DNA from: Candidatus Nitrospira neomarina
Lineage (GTDB): Bacteria; Nitrospirota; Nitrospiria; Nitrospirales; UBA8639
Assembly (NCBI RefSeq): GCF_032051675.1
Contig: NZ_CP116968.1
Coordinates: 2,232,001-2,296,000, forward strand
Reading direction: 5' to 3'
DNA length: 64,000 nucleotides
In this document: one piece after another, positions 28,777 to 38,824 of the stretch
How the letters are laid out: each line of letters starts with the position of its first letter
Position numbering within the stretch: position 1 is the stretch's first letter
Made by a program: the position numbers and the translations under genes
The notes under the pieces: model-generated
Told to the model about the DNA's origin: nothing
The model's input: only the letters and a program-made list of their open reading frames with translations
The model's database searches: none

Positions 28777-29796
28777 ATGAAACCGATCTCCAATCCCCAA
28801 AATCCTTTTTCTCCGGAAGTCCGCGAGCGCCTGGAACCGCCCGCACCCGTGACCCCGGACATCTACGAAGAAACGGTGAAGACCGTCCTCAGCCACAATA
28901 CCAGCCCCGACCTCCCCTTTCGATGGAGCGTGAATCCCTATCGAGGGTGCTTTCATGCTTGCGCCTATTGCTATGCCCGTCCCACCCACGAATACTGGGG
29001 ATTTGGATCTGGAACGGACTTCGAATCCAAGCTGGTCGTTAAGGTCAATGCTCCTGCTAAACTTCAGGAATCATTGTTCAAACGATCCTGGCAAGGAGAA
29101 TTGATTGTTTTTTCCGGCAATACCGATCCCTATCAACCCCTGGAAGCCACCTATAAACTGACCAGATCCTGTTTACAAGTCTGTGCAGAATTTCATAATC
29201 CGGTTGGACTCATCTCCAAATCCGCCCTTATCGTGCGAGACATTGATGTATTGCAAGAGCTGCGTCACAAAGCATGGGTGCGCGTCTTTTTGAGTATTCC
29301 GTTTGCCTCAGATGACATTGCCCGGAAAGTTGAACCGCAAGCCCCCTCAATTACAAAACGGTTTGAGACCTTAGAACAGTTGTCCAAAGCCGGCATTTCA
29401 ACCGCGGTCTCGATTGCCCCCGTCATTCCTGGATTAAATGAACACGACATTCCACAGATTTTATCGCGAGCGCGCGATGCCGGAGCCCAACATGCTGCCT
29501 ATATCCTGCTGCGTCTCAACGATAACGTGGAACAGGTATTTATTGAACGGATGACGCATCATTTTCCCGATCGAATCCAGAAAATCCTCGCCCACCTCAA
29601 AGAAGTTCGAGGAGGACAAGTTGGGGATCGAACGTTTTTCAAACGCCATGTGGGCGAGGGAAAAACATGGAATGTCATCGAGCAACTATTCGACACGGCT
29701 TCAAGGAAATATGGATTTCAGGACATTCCCGATACACCTATTCCTGCTACTTTTCGACGGCCAGGACCCACGCAACTCTCTCTGTGGGAGCTCTGA
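28777..29796 (+). CDS. Radical SAM protein, PA0069/spore-photoproduct-lyase-like family
   Basis: 339 residues from the ATG at 28777; an in-frame TTG at 28648 would add 43 residues that look poorly conserved. The iron-sulfur binding cysteines are in GCFHACAYCYARP (CX3CX2C), within NPYRGC as in the COG1533 group. Further conserved parts are FSGNTDPYQPLE and IAPVIPGLNEHD. The family binds a 4Fe-4S cluster and S-adenosylmethionine; its substrate is not established and it is not a proven photolyase. The gene begins just to the right of the partial tRNA copy and shows no sign of decay. Confidence 0.88.
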   Translation: MKPISNPQNPFSPEVRERLEPPAPVTPDIYEETVKTVLSHNTSPDLPFRWSVNPYRGCFHACAYCYARPTHEYWGFGSGTDFESKLVVKVNAPAKLQESLFKRSWQGELIVFSGNTDPYQPLEATYKLTRSCLQVCAEFHNPVGLISKSALIVRDIDVLQELRHKAWVRVFLSIPFASDDIARKVEPQAPSITKRFETLEQLSKAGISTAVSIAPVIPGLNEHDIPQILSRARDAGAQHAAYILLRLNDNVEQVFIERMTHHFPDRIQKILAHLKEVRGGQVGDRTFFKRHVGEGKTWNVIEQLFDTASRKYGFQDIPDTPIPATFRRPGPTQLSLWEL

Positions 29797-30115
29797 AAAG
29801 CTCACCAGCGGCGTTCTCGCCCCTTGGCCTGGCTCTCGTACTCTTCCGTACGTTCCGCCAAACCAAGAAGCTACGGCCTTGCTGGAGGAACCTTCTTTGA
29901 ATACTCTCGAATTTTTTCATATGGCTTTAGATCAAACGCATGTGGATCTAAATAGGAATGCTATTTCAATTTTTTCACAGATTCTTCGTTAGAGGATCCT
30001 CCCTCAAATACCCCAACCGGACACACGCAGTTTGGCAAGACCCTGAGTCCTTCAGTACAATCCATCTCTGACAATTCTTCTTGCTCATTCAGAACCAAAG
30101 GACACACCCTATCTC
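29797..30115. other. Intergenic region
   Basis: About 320 bases with no supportable gene or clear terminator hairpin. It should contain the promoter of the TPR lipoprotein gene. Confidence 0.5.
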
Positions 30116-31348
30116 ATGATTCTTTCTTTTCGGCCCTCACATGTCTTGCGGTACCTGCCCCTTACCCTGTTCATCATTACCCTCATCGGGTGCAGCGAAG
30201 ACAAAACGCCCTGGCAACACCACACTGACCAAGGCACGACCATGATGGAACAGGGAAAGTTTCTGGAAGCTGAACAGGAACTGAAGGCTGCGCTTGAACT
30301 GGCCGAACGGTTCGAAGGCCAGGATCCTCGTTACATCCAGTCCATCACCAATCTGGCGATTCTGCACAATGCGAAAGGAGAGCCCGAACAGGCTGAAACC
30401 CTCCTTCTGAAAGCTGTGGCCATTCATGAAGAAGGATCAAACCCTCAGACAGCCGAGTTAGCAGCAAGCCTCAGTAATCTTGGCGCGCTGTATGTTACCC
30501 AACAGAAGTTTGACCAGGCTCAAGCCTCATTTGAACGAGCCTTGGCGGTTCGGGAACAAGCACTGGGTCCTGATAACCCTGAGGTCATTCGTGACCTGGA
30601 AAATCTCGCAGCACTGTTTGTCCGGCAAGCCCGCTATGCCCAGGCGGAACCCTATCTGAAACGGGTTCTCGACAGCCGGGAAAGAACCACAGGACCGGAA
30701 GCACCAGAACTCATTGAACCACTCAATAATCTCGCGCTCCTCCATCGAGCCCAGGAACAGTATGACCAGGCAGAGGCCTTATTACTCCGGGCTTTAGCCA
30801 TCAAAGAGAAGCAAATTGGCCCCACCAATCCCCATCTCCTCGGCAGCTTGAACAACCTGGCGCTTCTCTATAGTACGGCTAAGCAATTTTCACAAGCGAC
30901 CCCTGTGTTGGAACGAATGCTGACTATTAGCGAAGAAGGGTATGGCAAGGACCATCCCCGGGTGGCCATCATCCTTAATCAATTGGGAGAAATCCACAGG
31001 CTACAGGACCAACCTGAGCAAGCCATCCCCTTAATCCAACGCGCCATTGCCATTATTGAACAGGCAGAAGGGCCCGAACATTCAAGCTTGAGCGGCCCTC
31101 TCAATAATTTAGCGTTACTGTATGTCACCACAGGACAATATGATAAAGCCGATCCCTTGTTTCAACGAACCATCACTCTCACGGAGCAGACCATGGGGAA
31201 AGATCATTTTCGGGTGGAACGAGCGCTTAGAAATTACGCCACCCTATTGCGAAAAATAGGTCGAACCGAGGACGCCGTCACGCAGGAAACGAGGGCCAAT
31301 GCCATTCACGAAAAAAATAATCCTAAACTGACATCTTCTCCGGGGTAG
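30116..31348 (+). CDS. TPR-repeat lipoprotein (kinesin light chain-like repeats)
   Basis: 410 residues. A lipoprotein signal ends in LIGC (Cys26). It is followed by about eight 42-residue TPR units of the kinesin-light-chain type, recognisable by the recurring LNNLALLY and ALAVREQALGPDNPEV patterns. Such proteins bind partners rather than catalyse. It should be anchored in the envelope. It is not related in repeat type to PrsT, whose repeats are 34 residues long. It stands alone, with no obvious functional partner beside it. Confidence 0.85.
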   Translation: MILSFRPSHVLRYLPLTLFIITLIGCSEDKTPWQHHTDQGTTMMEQGKFLEAEQELKAALELAERFEGQDPRYIQSITNLAILHNAKGEPEQAETLLLKAVAIHEEGSNPQTAELAASLSNLGALYVTQQKFDQAQASFERALAVREQALGPDNPEVIRDLENLAALFVRQARYAQAEPYLKRVLDSRERTTGPEAPELIEPLNNLALLHRAQEQYDQAEALLLRALAIKEKQIGPTNPHLLGSLNNLALLYSTAKQFSQATPVLERMLTISEEGYGKDHPRVAIILNQLGEIHRLQDQPEQAIPLIQRAIAIIEQAEGPEHSSLSGPLNNLALLYVTTGQYDKADPLFQRTITLTEQTMGKDHFRVERALRNYATLLRKIGRTEDAVTQETRANAIHEKNNPKLTSSPG

Positions 31349-32331
31349 GAGCTATCCTCGATACATCCGTGGAAGGCATGTTCTCACATCACGGACTCCG
31401 GTCCTTGCTTAGACTACCTTCCTACAGTTGTGGCCCAGGTCGCATCGAGATCACGGGCCACACGTTCTCATTCTCCTGACACAAAGCCCAGCTCTGCTAG
31501 AACAGGCTAATTCCCTCTACCCATTATCACGTTTACAATCCTCTGTCTAGCCTATAGGCCAGATACTCGCTTGAGCCTATGAGCATCTCGTACTTTGAAA
31601 CCCGCTACCCTCGCATGGCTGCCGCCAAGCCATCCCGACATCAAGATCCCTTGAGTAATCAGTTAAACCGCCTCGTGTTTTATTTCATGGATAACGTTTC
31701 ATCGGTCCTCTCTCCTTCATGAGACACCACCTGTCCCTTTGAAACCAATTCGAGTTCGTACGCCTAACCAGGAGAGGCTTACTGTCCAAACTCGATATAA
31801 AGGGGTAGACCCGTCTTCCTTTTTCAACGTCCCATCCCAAGTCCTTGAATACTCTCTTTGCTGCGGAAATGTGATCACCGGCATACGGAGATATCTTGAA
31901 ACTCAATACAGAAACCTCTTCTTTCGCTCAATTACGAGATTGTCCAGAAATTCACTTCCCATTGCTTGTGAAAGAGAAGGATCGCTCAACATTCTTTCAT
32001 TTAAGCTGAACGTGTAAAAAACCGATCTGAACCTAGAGAGGACAAACTTGCCGTAGTCGAGGACGTCCATCAGTTCCCTGGCATTGCCGGATAATGGGGT
32101 GGAAGTCGTTGCTTTGGCCAAAATCAATCCTTCCACATTTCATGAAACATGTTACTTCCCCCATTCGTCAGAAACGAAAACCGTTGTAACGCTTTTCGGG
32201 GAGTTTGGATCACTTTGGAATAGGCCCGTGGTCAATACCCTTAGGACTTATCATTGAGTACGGGGGATGTTCTCCCCGCTGCAAGGAAAAATGAGAAAGG
32301 CCGATGACGAGATAGAGGAGGATGACTTACG
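31349..32331. other. Long intergenic region, no gene recognised
   Basis: About 980 bases. Open frames on both strands (31685-31906 minus, 31739-32017 plus, 31903-32136 minus) overlap each other and resemble nothing known. A GC hairpin (CGGGG...CCCCG, about 32262-32279) lies 50 bases before the next gene. AGAGGAGGA at about 32315 is the ribosome site of the SGNH gene. Confidence 0.45.
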
Positions 32332-33510
32332 GTGAGCAAAAACCATTTCAATTACTTCGCGAAAATTGGCCTGTTAATTCTGATAGGTGTCTTTGGAGGT
32401 TTCCTGATTGCGGAAGCCGGGCTTCGTCTATTGGACATATCCTATCCGGTATTCCACGGGTTTGACCCTGAAAGAGGACGGGTTCTTGAACCGGGAATGG
32501 AAGGGTGGTTTCATGGTGAGGGAAACGCCTACATCAAAATTAACTCAGCCGGATTTCGGGATGTCGAACATCCACTTCAAAAGCCAAAAAACACATACCG
32601 GATTTTGCTCCTGGGAGACTCCTATACGGAGGCAAGGCAGGTCATGCTGGAAGACACCTTCGGCAGAAAAGTCGAACAACAGCTCCGATCATGTGCGCGA
32701 TTACTCCCGCACAATGTGGAGATTATTAATTTTGGTGTTCCAGGGTATGGAAATGCTGAAGAATTAATCACCCTACGCTCCCGTGGCTGGGACTATGACC
32801 CCGACCTTGTGCTCACCATGTTTTTCAGCGGGAATGATCTCATCGACAATTTTCCCCGGGCGGAGCTCCGCGAACCTGAGTATATCCCTCGTCCGTACTT
32901 TCATCTTAATCGAGGAGAATTGAAACTGGTGTACAATTTTCAAGAGTGGTCTCCACCGCTGCTCAAATATCAACTCCTTCTTTGGGGAGTACATCACTTT
33001 CGTACTTTGGAATTACTCAACCAAGCCAAGCGGGTGCTGGCGGTACGGCAAATCGGAGTTAGTCAGGAACAGGGCTCTAGCCAGGGAGGACTGGCAGACT
33101 TTGTGTATGCCCCACCCCAGACACCGATCCATCGTGAGGCATGGGACATTACCGAGGGCATTTTGAAATTAATGCATCAGGAAGTACTGGAGCATGGAGC
33201 AAAGTTTTTTCTGGTCACAACCACAAGTCCTGATCAAATCGACCAGGAAGGTAGGCTATTGTTGCAGGAGCGTCTTGCTACCCAAAAACTAGATTATCCG
33301 GAGCAACGACTTCGAGCACTTGGGGAATCCGAAGGCTTTCCCGTGCTCAATCTGCTGTATGATTTTCAGCGGCATGCGAACCAACATCACGTGCATCTTC
33401 ACGGATTCCCGAATACGAAACTTGGGGCTGGGCATTGGAATGAACAAGGTCACGAATTAGCTGCGCAATTGATTTCCGAACGGATATGTCAGGATCCTTC
33501 CATACTATAA
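32332..33510 (+). CDS. SGNH/GDSL hydrolase-like membrane-anchored protein
   Basis: 392 residues from a GTG with GGAGG about 10 bases upstream. One N-terminal membrane helix (IGLLILIGVFGGFLIAEAGL) places the rest outside the cytoplasm. SGNH blocks are visible: GDSYT (catalytic Ser), FGVPGYGN (Gly), FSGNDLIDNF (Asn) and the C-terminal GAGHWNEQGH (His, with Trp-Asn instead of the usual Asp). Such proteins add or remove O-acetyl groups on exopolysaccharides, which would fit the EPS theme of this window. The substrate is not known. It is monocistronic as far as can be seen. Confidence 0.83.
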   Translation: MSKNHFNYFAKIGLLILIGVFGGFLIAEAGLRLLDISYPVFHGFDPERGRVLEPGMEGWFHGEGNAYIKINSAGFRDVEHPLQKPKNTYRILLLGDSYTEARQVMLEDTFGRKVEQQLRSCARLLPHNVEIINFGVPGYGNAEELITLRSRGWDYDPDLVLTMFFSGNDLIDNFPRAELREPEYIPRPYFHLNRGELKLVYNFQEWSPPLLKYQLLLWGVHHFRTLELLNQAKRVLAVRQIGVSQEQGSSQGGLADFVYAPPQTPIHREAWDITEGILKLMHQEVLEHGAKFFLVTTTSPDQIDQEGRLLLQERLATQKLDYPEQRLRALGESEGFPVLNLLYDFQRHANQHHVHLHGFPNTKLGAGHWNEQGHELAAQLISERICQDPSIL

Positions 33511-33849
33511 AGACATCATGTAGGTCTCACGATACCCTATCGCCGAAATCCAGTGGATAAGGTACTACCAATCATTCGCCACTATCACTCCCAGAGACCT
33601 CCTGTTCCCTGTTCCTTATTTGCGGTCGCTTTCGACTGTGCATATGACGGGATTGTCCCAAGAAAGTTCGGTTCGATATATAATCAAAAACATCTTCTAT
33701 AGCCTCCAGCCCTCCAACATATTTTCGCCTTGAGGAGAAAGGTGAATCTCTCTTGACACTTTTTTCCCAATCACCTATGGTGCCCCTCAACGCATACATC
33801 TTCCATTACCTATGGAGCTTCTTCTCCGGATCAGTTCACTTCAGGAAGG
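33511..33849. other. Intergenic region
   Basis: About 340 bases without a supportable gene. It ends with AGGAAGG directly before the lipoprotein start. Confidence 0.5.
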
Positions 33850-34707
33850 ATGATGACAAGCTACACTTCGCTCTCCCGCCTGCGTTTCATTACGATTGTT
33901 TTCAGTTCGATGGTCCTGGTCGCCTTCACGCAAGGCTGCACGACAAACCTCAAAGCCATTCAAGATTTTGCCAATCTGTCCGCAGAATCTGCTCAGTACA
34001 CGACCCTGGTTGATGACTACCTGGATTTTCCTCAGCGGCAAAAACGCTATCAACCCCCAAGTCGCCATGCCAATCTTGATGCCATGGCCCAGAACCGTGC
34101 CTCACAAAAAACGTCTTTACTCCTCCGCCAATCAATTATCGAGACATACATGCAATCCCTGGGGCGTCTCGCGGCTGATGAAGTGGTTGATAACACCGAA
34201 GAACTGGCGCAACTCTCGGCTGCCTTAGAGTCTCAGGCCCCCACCACTCCAAAAGAGGCAGAAGCGTTTAAAAAAATAGCCGGCATCGTGACCACCGTGG
34301 CGGTGAAACGATGGCGACAAGATCAACTTCAGAATCTTATCGAACAAGCCAACACGCCTATTCAACAGGTACTCGAATCCTTACACCGCATCGTGTCAGA
34401 CGGGTTTGGCGGAGATCTCCAAACTGAAGAAGCCGCCATCCAAAATTATTACATGACTCTGACCATGGAATCCCAAGATCCCGCAGGGAAAGCCGCGTTA
34501 GCCGAATGGAAAGACCTCAGAATGTCCCAGGTACACGAACGATCTGAAGCTGTTCAGATATACGGGAAAGTTTTGGACCAAATTTCTGATGGGCACCAAC
34601 GACTTTTTGATCAACGTCAGAATTTGACAAAGAAAGAAGTATTACAACAGGTTGGGAAATCCGTCAAAGACCTTCGGTCATTACTGGAAACCATTAAAAA
34701 ACTGTAA
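33850..34707 (+). CDS. Lipoprotein of unknown function
   Basis: 285 residues. The signal sequence ends in FTQGC (Cys30), so it is probably lipid-anchored. The mature part is almost entirely helical and charged, with heptad-like stretches near the C-terminus (KKEVLQQVGKSVKDLRSLLE). No family is recognised. It is followed after 12 bases by a small gene, also helical, so the two probably form an operon and may work together. Two ATGs in a row (33850, 33853) follow the AGGAAGG site; the second has better spacing. Confidence 0.75.
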   Translation: MMTSYTSLSRLRFITIVFSSMVLVAFTQGCTTNLKAIQDFANLSAESAQYTTLVDDYLDFPQRQKRYQPPSRHANLDAMAQNRASQKTSLLLRQSIIETYMQSLGRLAADEVVDNTEELAQLSAALESQAPTTPKEAEAFKKIAGIVTTVAVKRWRQDQLQNLIEQANTPIQQVLESLHRIVSDGFGGDLQTEEAAIQNYYMTLTMESQDPAGKAALAEWKDLRMSQVHERSEAVQIYGKVLDQISDGHQRLFDQRQNLTKKEVLQQVGKSVKDLRSLLETIKKL

Positions 34708-34719
34708 GCGAGGACTGTG

Positions 34720-35109
34720 ATGCCTTTGAGCGCTGAAGACGCTTTTGAATTATCCAAACAATTCCGTGATCTCGGCATTAACCTCGGAAATTACCGGTTT
34801 GCCAATTGGAATAATCTGACCCCGACACAACGGCGCGACTTAGAAGACGAGGAATGGTCGCTGTTGAACTCCTCTTCGGACATGACCACGAAGGCCGTGG
34901 GGTTGGCTTTGGAAGAATCAGAGATTAATGCCCAAAGCATTAAAAGTTCGGTAGGCAAAGCCAAGCGGGCGATCAAGAAATTAGAAAAAGTCGGTGAAGT
35001 AATCAAAGTCGCTACCGCCACGGTCGGCCTTGCTGCAGCAATCGTGGCTAAAGACCCAGGCGCCATTGCCAAAAACGCTAAACTTGTCCTGGAAGCTGCC
35101 GACGTGTAG
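34720..35109 (+). CDS. Small helical protein of unknown function
   Basis: 129 residues from the ATG at 34720, with AGGA 5 bases upstream (a GTG directly before it is an alternative). It has no signal peptide. The N-terminal half is polar; the C-terminal half has a basic helix (KSSVGKAKRAIKKLEKV) followed by an Ala-rich hydrophobic stretch (VIKVATATVGLAAAIVA) that could insert in a membrane or bury in a partner. It is encoded 12 bases after the lipoprotein gene. No homologue family is known to me. Basic-amphipathic plus Ala-rich helices resemble membrane-active or bacteriocin-like peptides, but that is only a resemblance. Confidence 0.65.
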   Translation: MPLSAEDAFELSKQFRDLGINLGNYRFANWNNLTPTQRRDLEDEEWSLLNSSSDMTTKAVGLALEESEINAQSIKSSVGKAKRAIKKLEKVGEVIKVATATVGLAAAIVAKDPGAIAKNAKLVLEAADV

Positions 35110-35143
35110 GTCCCCCGGTCTTTCCCGTCTCCTTATACAGCCC

Positions 35144-35740
35144 TCACCGGGCCACAGTCGATTGCATGAGACTATTGGCTTGCGGCGGGGAAAATCCTTG
35201 GAACCCCCGATGACGCTCAGTCAATTCTAAGACTGAAAACGCGTGACCGTTCACTTGCTCGGGCATGGTAAAAATCTGCCGGAGATCTGCTCCCCGTTCC
35301 CCCACAATCTGTCCAGCAAACTTCACCCCTTTGGCGGTCAACCGTTCCATACTGGCTTCGATCTCCGCCACGCGCAGGGCAATATGATGCAGGGTGCGAT
35401 CCCCGAAGTGCTTGACCCATCCGGGAATAATACTCGTCTTTCCCCGTTCGTCCGCATACGCCTGATCAACAAATAAGGCGGGACATCCGGGTGCCCGGTA
35501 GACCTTGGCCCACCAGTCGTCATACTCCAATGTTTCAGAATAGGCATATCCCAATAACAGAAATTCCTCGGCCCGTGGATCAATCGACGACGTGCGCACG
35601 GTGATATGATCCACAACCGGGAACAGCCCGATGCCAATCTCCTCCAACGCACCTTTGACAATCGCCGCCGCATGGTTTTTGGCAGCATATTCGTGAATGT
35701 ATCGCGTAATCACCTGTTCGAGTTCGGAACCCTGATTCAT
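35144..35740 (-). CDS. VOC-superfamily (glyoxalase/dioxygenase fold) protein
   Basis: 198 residues with the paired beta-alpha-beta-beta-beta modules of the vicinal oxygen chelate fold. Likely metal ligands are His in VVDHITVRT, His in LHHIALRV and Glu in SVLELTE. It is the last gene of a three-gene operon after a saccharopine dehydrogenase-like protein and an ALDH7-like dehydrogenase. It may therefore act on a lysine-derived 2-oxo or hydroxy acid, but the reaction is unknown. It is much shorter than the DUF1338 2-oxoadipate decarboxylases. Start at 35740, 15 bases from the preceding stop. Confidence 0.8.
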   Translation of the reverse strand: MNQGSELEQVITRYIHEYAAKNHAAAIVKGALEEIGIGLFPVVDHITVRTSSIDPRAEEFLLLGYAYSETLEYDDWWAKVYRAPGCPALFVDQAYADERGKTSIIPGWVKHFGDRTLHHIALRVAEIEASMERLTAKGVKFAGQIVGERGADLRQIFTMPEQVNGHAFSVLELTERHRGFQGFSPPQANSLMQSTVAR

Positions 35741-35755
35741 CGCTCTCCTCCCTGG

Positions 35756-37276
35756 TTAGTCCACAGAAAATGTGATTCCTTGCGCCAGCGGCAGCTCCGT
35801 CCCCCAATTAATCGTATTGGTTTGCCGACGCATATACGCTTTCCAGGCATCAGAACCGGCCTCTCGCCCCCCGCCTGTTTCTTTCTCTCCACCAAAGGCG
35901 CCTCCAATCTCCGCCCCCGAGGTGCCGATATTCACATTCGCAATCCCACAGTCGCTCCCTTGCCCAGACAAAAACTGTTCGGCATGGCGCACATGCAAGG
36001 TGAACAATGAAGACGACAACCCTTGTGGCACTTGATTTTGGAAAGCAATCGCGTCGTCTAATGTGGCATACGGCATGACATATAAAATCGGCGCAAACGT
36101 CTCCCGCTGCACCACCTTCCACTGATTCTCAGCACGTACAATCGTCGGCTCGACAAAAAACCCAGGGCCCTCGATCACACCCCCGCCAGAGAGAATCTGT
36201 CCACCATCCTGCAACACTTCCTCAAGAGCAATACGATATTCCTCCAAAGCCCGCTCATCGATCAGCGGCCCCATCAACACCCCTTCGTCCAGCGGATTAC
36301 CCACCCGAACCTGCTGATAGGCCCGAAGCAGACGTTTCACGACCTCCTCATACCGTGTCTCCTGCACAAACAACCGGCGGGTAGTCGTGCATCGTTGCCC
36401 GGCAGTGCCCACAGCCCCAAAGACAATGGCAGGTATGGCCAGATCCAAGTCAGCCGTCTCATCGACAATCACGGCATTGTTTCCGCTAAGCTCCAACAGA
36501 CTACGCCCCAATCGTTGGCCCACGACTTTCGCGACCTTTTTCCCCACGGACACAGAACCGGTAAACGAAATCAATGGCAAGCGTTCATCAGCCACCATCG
36601 TCTGCGCCAATTCAACCTGGTCCGTAATGAACATGGAAAAAATCCCCGGAACACCCTGCTCCTCCATCACCTGGTTACAGATATGCTGAACGGCTAAAGC
36701 ACAGAGGGCGGCCTTAGGGGAAGGTTTCCACACCACCGTATCGCCGGCGATGGCGGCCAGAAACGCATTCCACGCCCATACGGCAACGGGAAAATTAAAG
36801 GCCGTGATCACCCCCACCACGCCGAGTGGATGCCACTGTTCGTACATCCGGTGTTGTGGCCGTTCGGAGTGCATCGATAAGCCATACAGCATGCGGGATT
36901 GCCCCACCGCAAAATCCGCCATATCGATCATCTCCTGCACTTCGCCGTCGCCCTCAGCCTTAATCTTTCCTACCTCCATCGAGACCAGGGACCCCAGCGC
37001 ACCTTTTTTGGCGCGCAATGCGTCCCCGATCAACCGCACCACCTCCCCGCGCTTCGGAGCGGGAACTTGCCGCCACTCCCGATATGCCCGTTGCGATTCC
37101 TGAATGAGGGCCTCGAAATCCGCCCCGGAGCACCGGTTCACTTGGGCCAGAACCTGTCCCGTCGCAGGATTCACCGAATCCAGCAGACCCTCGGCGGTCG
37201 TCGACATCCAACGCCCCTGGCCGGAACACGCGCCGGCATTTACCGCTTTTAACCCCAGTTCATGGAAGACATCCAT
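35756..37276 (-). CDS. Aldehyde dehydrogenase, ALDH7 (aminoadipate semialdehyde dehydrogenase-like)
   Basis: 506 residues from the ATG at 37276 (GGAG 6 bases upstream; in-frame starts at 37288 and 37300 also exist). The catalytic Cys is in [12 protein letters not shown], the general-base Glu in LLELSGNNA, and the NAD-binding segment is [15 protein letters not shown]. The overall sequence, including [16 protein letters not shown], is of the ALDH7A1/antiquitin type, which oxidises alpha-aminoadipate semialdehyde to aminoadipate in lysine breakdown. It lies directly after a saccharopine dehydrogenase-like gene, which supports that role. Other aldehydes cannot be excluded. Confidence 0.9.
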   Translation of the reverse strand: MDVFHELGLKAVNAGACSGQGRWMSTTAEGLLDSVNPATGQVLAQVNRCSGADFEALIQESQRAYREWRQVPAPKRGEVVRLIGDALRAKKGALGSLVSMEVGKIKAEGDGEVQEMIDMADFAVGQSRMLYGLSMHSERPQHRMYEQWHPLGVVGVITAFNFPVAVWAWNAFLAAIAGDTVVWKPSPKAALCALAVQHICNQVMEEQGVPGIFSMFITDQVELAQTMVADERLPLISFTGSVSVGKKVAKVVGQRLGRSLLELSGNNAVIVDETADLDLAIPAIVFGAVGTAGQRCTTTRRLFVQETRYEEVVKRLLRAYQQVRVGNPLDEGVLMGPLIDERALEEYRIALEEVLQDGGQILSGGGVIEGPGFFVEPTIVRAENQWKVVQRETFAPILYVMPYATLDDAIAFQNQVPQGLSSSLFTLHVRHAEQFLSGQGSDCGIANVNIGTSGAEIGGAFGGEKETGGGREAGSDAWKAYMRRQTNTINWGTELPLAQGITFSVD

Positions 37277-37312
37277 CACGCGCTCCATTTCCTTTATCAC
37301 ACCATAGGCTCA

Positions 37313-38419
37313 TCACGAGCACGAATCATACGGTTGAAAATACCGCCCGAACCGGTTATCCAGGATTGAGGGCAGATCAAACGTCTCCTGGGTCACAAAT
37401 CCCCGATACGTCCCGGGACGCTCAAAGACCAGGTCGACCACACTGCACATCCCGGCTGCCGTCGTTACCTGAATCGCAGACCACAATTTACCGGCAATCG
37501 TCTGTGGATAGATCTTCTGTACAAAATTTTCCTCATAGAGCTCTCCTTTTCGAAGACCCGTCACCGACGTATAGATCAGGACCACATCCTGCAAGGTCTT
37601 CGGCACGGCCTTTTCCAAAATACGCTTCAAGGTCTCCCGGTCATCATTGAGTTTAAGGTCATTCATCAACAGATGAATTTTTTCACAATGGCCGGGATAG
37701 CGCAGGGTCTTATAATTCATTGTCCTGACCTTGCCCGCATACGTATCCGCCAACGTACCCAACCCACCCGAGGTGTTAAAGGCCTCGTACAACAATCCAT
37801 CGATCGAAATGGTTTCGTATCCTTCGAGAGGCAGCAAAGACACTTCCTGACTATTCTCAATCCCATAGCACGTATTGCCGTATTCATTAATCAAGCCGTC
37901 CGTCGACCACGTCAGCGAATATTTCAACACATTGCTGGGATTCACCGGCAACGCCCCTACCCGCATTTTCACAATATCCACAGTCTCAAACCGGGTCATG
38001 AGTTCATGCGCGACAATGCTGATAAATCCCGGGGCCAATCCGCATTGCGGCACAAATGCCGAGGACGCTCCCTCACTCACCTCACGAATCTTCCTTGTAA
38101 CTTCCACATCCTCGGTTAAATCAAAATAATTTGCCCCACACGCGCGAGCTTGCTCTCCGACCGCCTGGTTGCAAAAATACGGGAGACAGGAAATAATGCC
38201 TTCCGGTCCGACCGAATCGATAAACCGACCCAGGGCTTTGCCATCTTGGACATCGACAGACGACACCTGGAAATGGTCATGGGCGATTTCCTCCTTCAGC
38301 CTGGCAACCACTTCCGGATCAACATCTCCCAACACCACTTCAAAGTCTCCGCACTCCACCAGTAATGTGGCAATCAGAGATCCGATTTTGCCCCCTCCCA
38401 GAATACAAATTTTTGGCAT
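37313..38419 (-). CDS. Saccharopine dehydrogenase-family oxidoreductase (lysine catabolism)
   Basis: 368 residues from the ATG at 38419, preceded by AAAGGGTGG; the in-frame start at 38455 is less likely. The N-terminal Rossmann motif is ICILGGGKIGSLIATLL, then ISCLPYF and VPQCGLAPGF, as in saccharopine dehydrogenase and lysine 6-dehydrogenase. It would produce aminoadipate semialdehyde from lysine or saccharopine, the substrate of the next enzyme. No lysine-ketoglutarate reductase domain is attached, so direct lysine 6-dehydrogenation is an alternative. It heads an operon of three minus-strand genes. Confidence 0.87.
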   Translation of the reverse strand: MPKICILGGGKIGSLIATLLVECGDFEVVLGDVDPEVVARLKEEIAHDHFQVSSVDVQDGKALGRFIDSVGPEGIISCLPYFCNQAVGEQARACGANYFDLTEDVEVTRKIREVSEGASSAFVPQCGLAPGFISIVAHELMTRFETVDIVKMRVGALPVNPSNVLKYSLTWSTDGLINEYGNTCYGIENSQEVSLLPLEGYETISIDGLLYEAFNTSGGLGTLADTYAGKVRTMNYKTLRYPGHCEKIHLLMNDLKLNDDRETLKRILEKAVPKTLQDVVLIYTSVTGLRKGELYEENFVQKIYPQTIAGKLWSAIQVTTAAGMCSVVDLVFERPGTYRGFVTQETFDLPSILDNRFGRYFQPYDSCS

Positions 38420-38821
38420 ACGCCACCCTTTTTTAAAAAATCCCTCTGTTGACATATTTTACCCTTTTTGACACCCATGAGAGTAGACTCGAACCCAAGA
38501 AAAAAGAATAGATGAATCTCTTCGGTCAAGACTTTCCAATCATCCGGGGCCGGTACCTTCCAGTCCCTATGCATCCGCCAAAACGCAGGAAAAGTCGATG
38601 CCAGATCCGACTAATCGTCCTAAGTTTCAGTGGCTAAACTTCCAATTGACAGGATTTTCAGGAAAGAGTAGCGTTTCCCTCCCGAAGGGGTGCTTTCCTA
38701 AAACATGACCCCCCAAAACACCTTCACACTTCAGCCATCCACCATTTCAACTAGGGGCAACATTCCCACAGATTCGACGAGAGTGCATCGGCACTCATCC
38801 TCTAACAAAAAGGAGAATCTC
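38420..38821. other. Divergent intergenic region
   Basis: About 400 bases carrying the promoter of the lysine operon on one side and of the small secreted ORF on the other. No further gene or RNA is seen. Confidence 0.5.
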
Positions 38822-38824
38822 GTG

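Noticed and set aside
31349-32331. Possible genes in the 1-kb gap before the SGNH protein
   Set aside because: Three short frames overlap on both strands, with no ribosome sites and no family resemblance.
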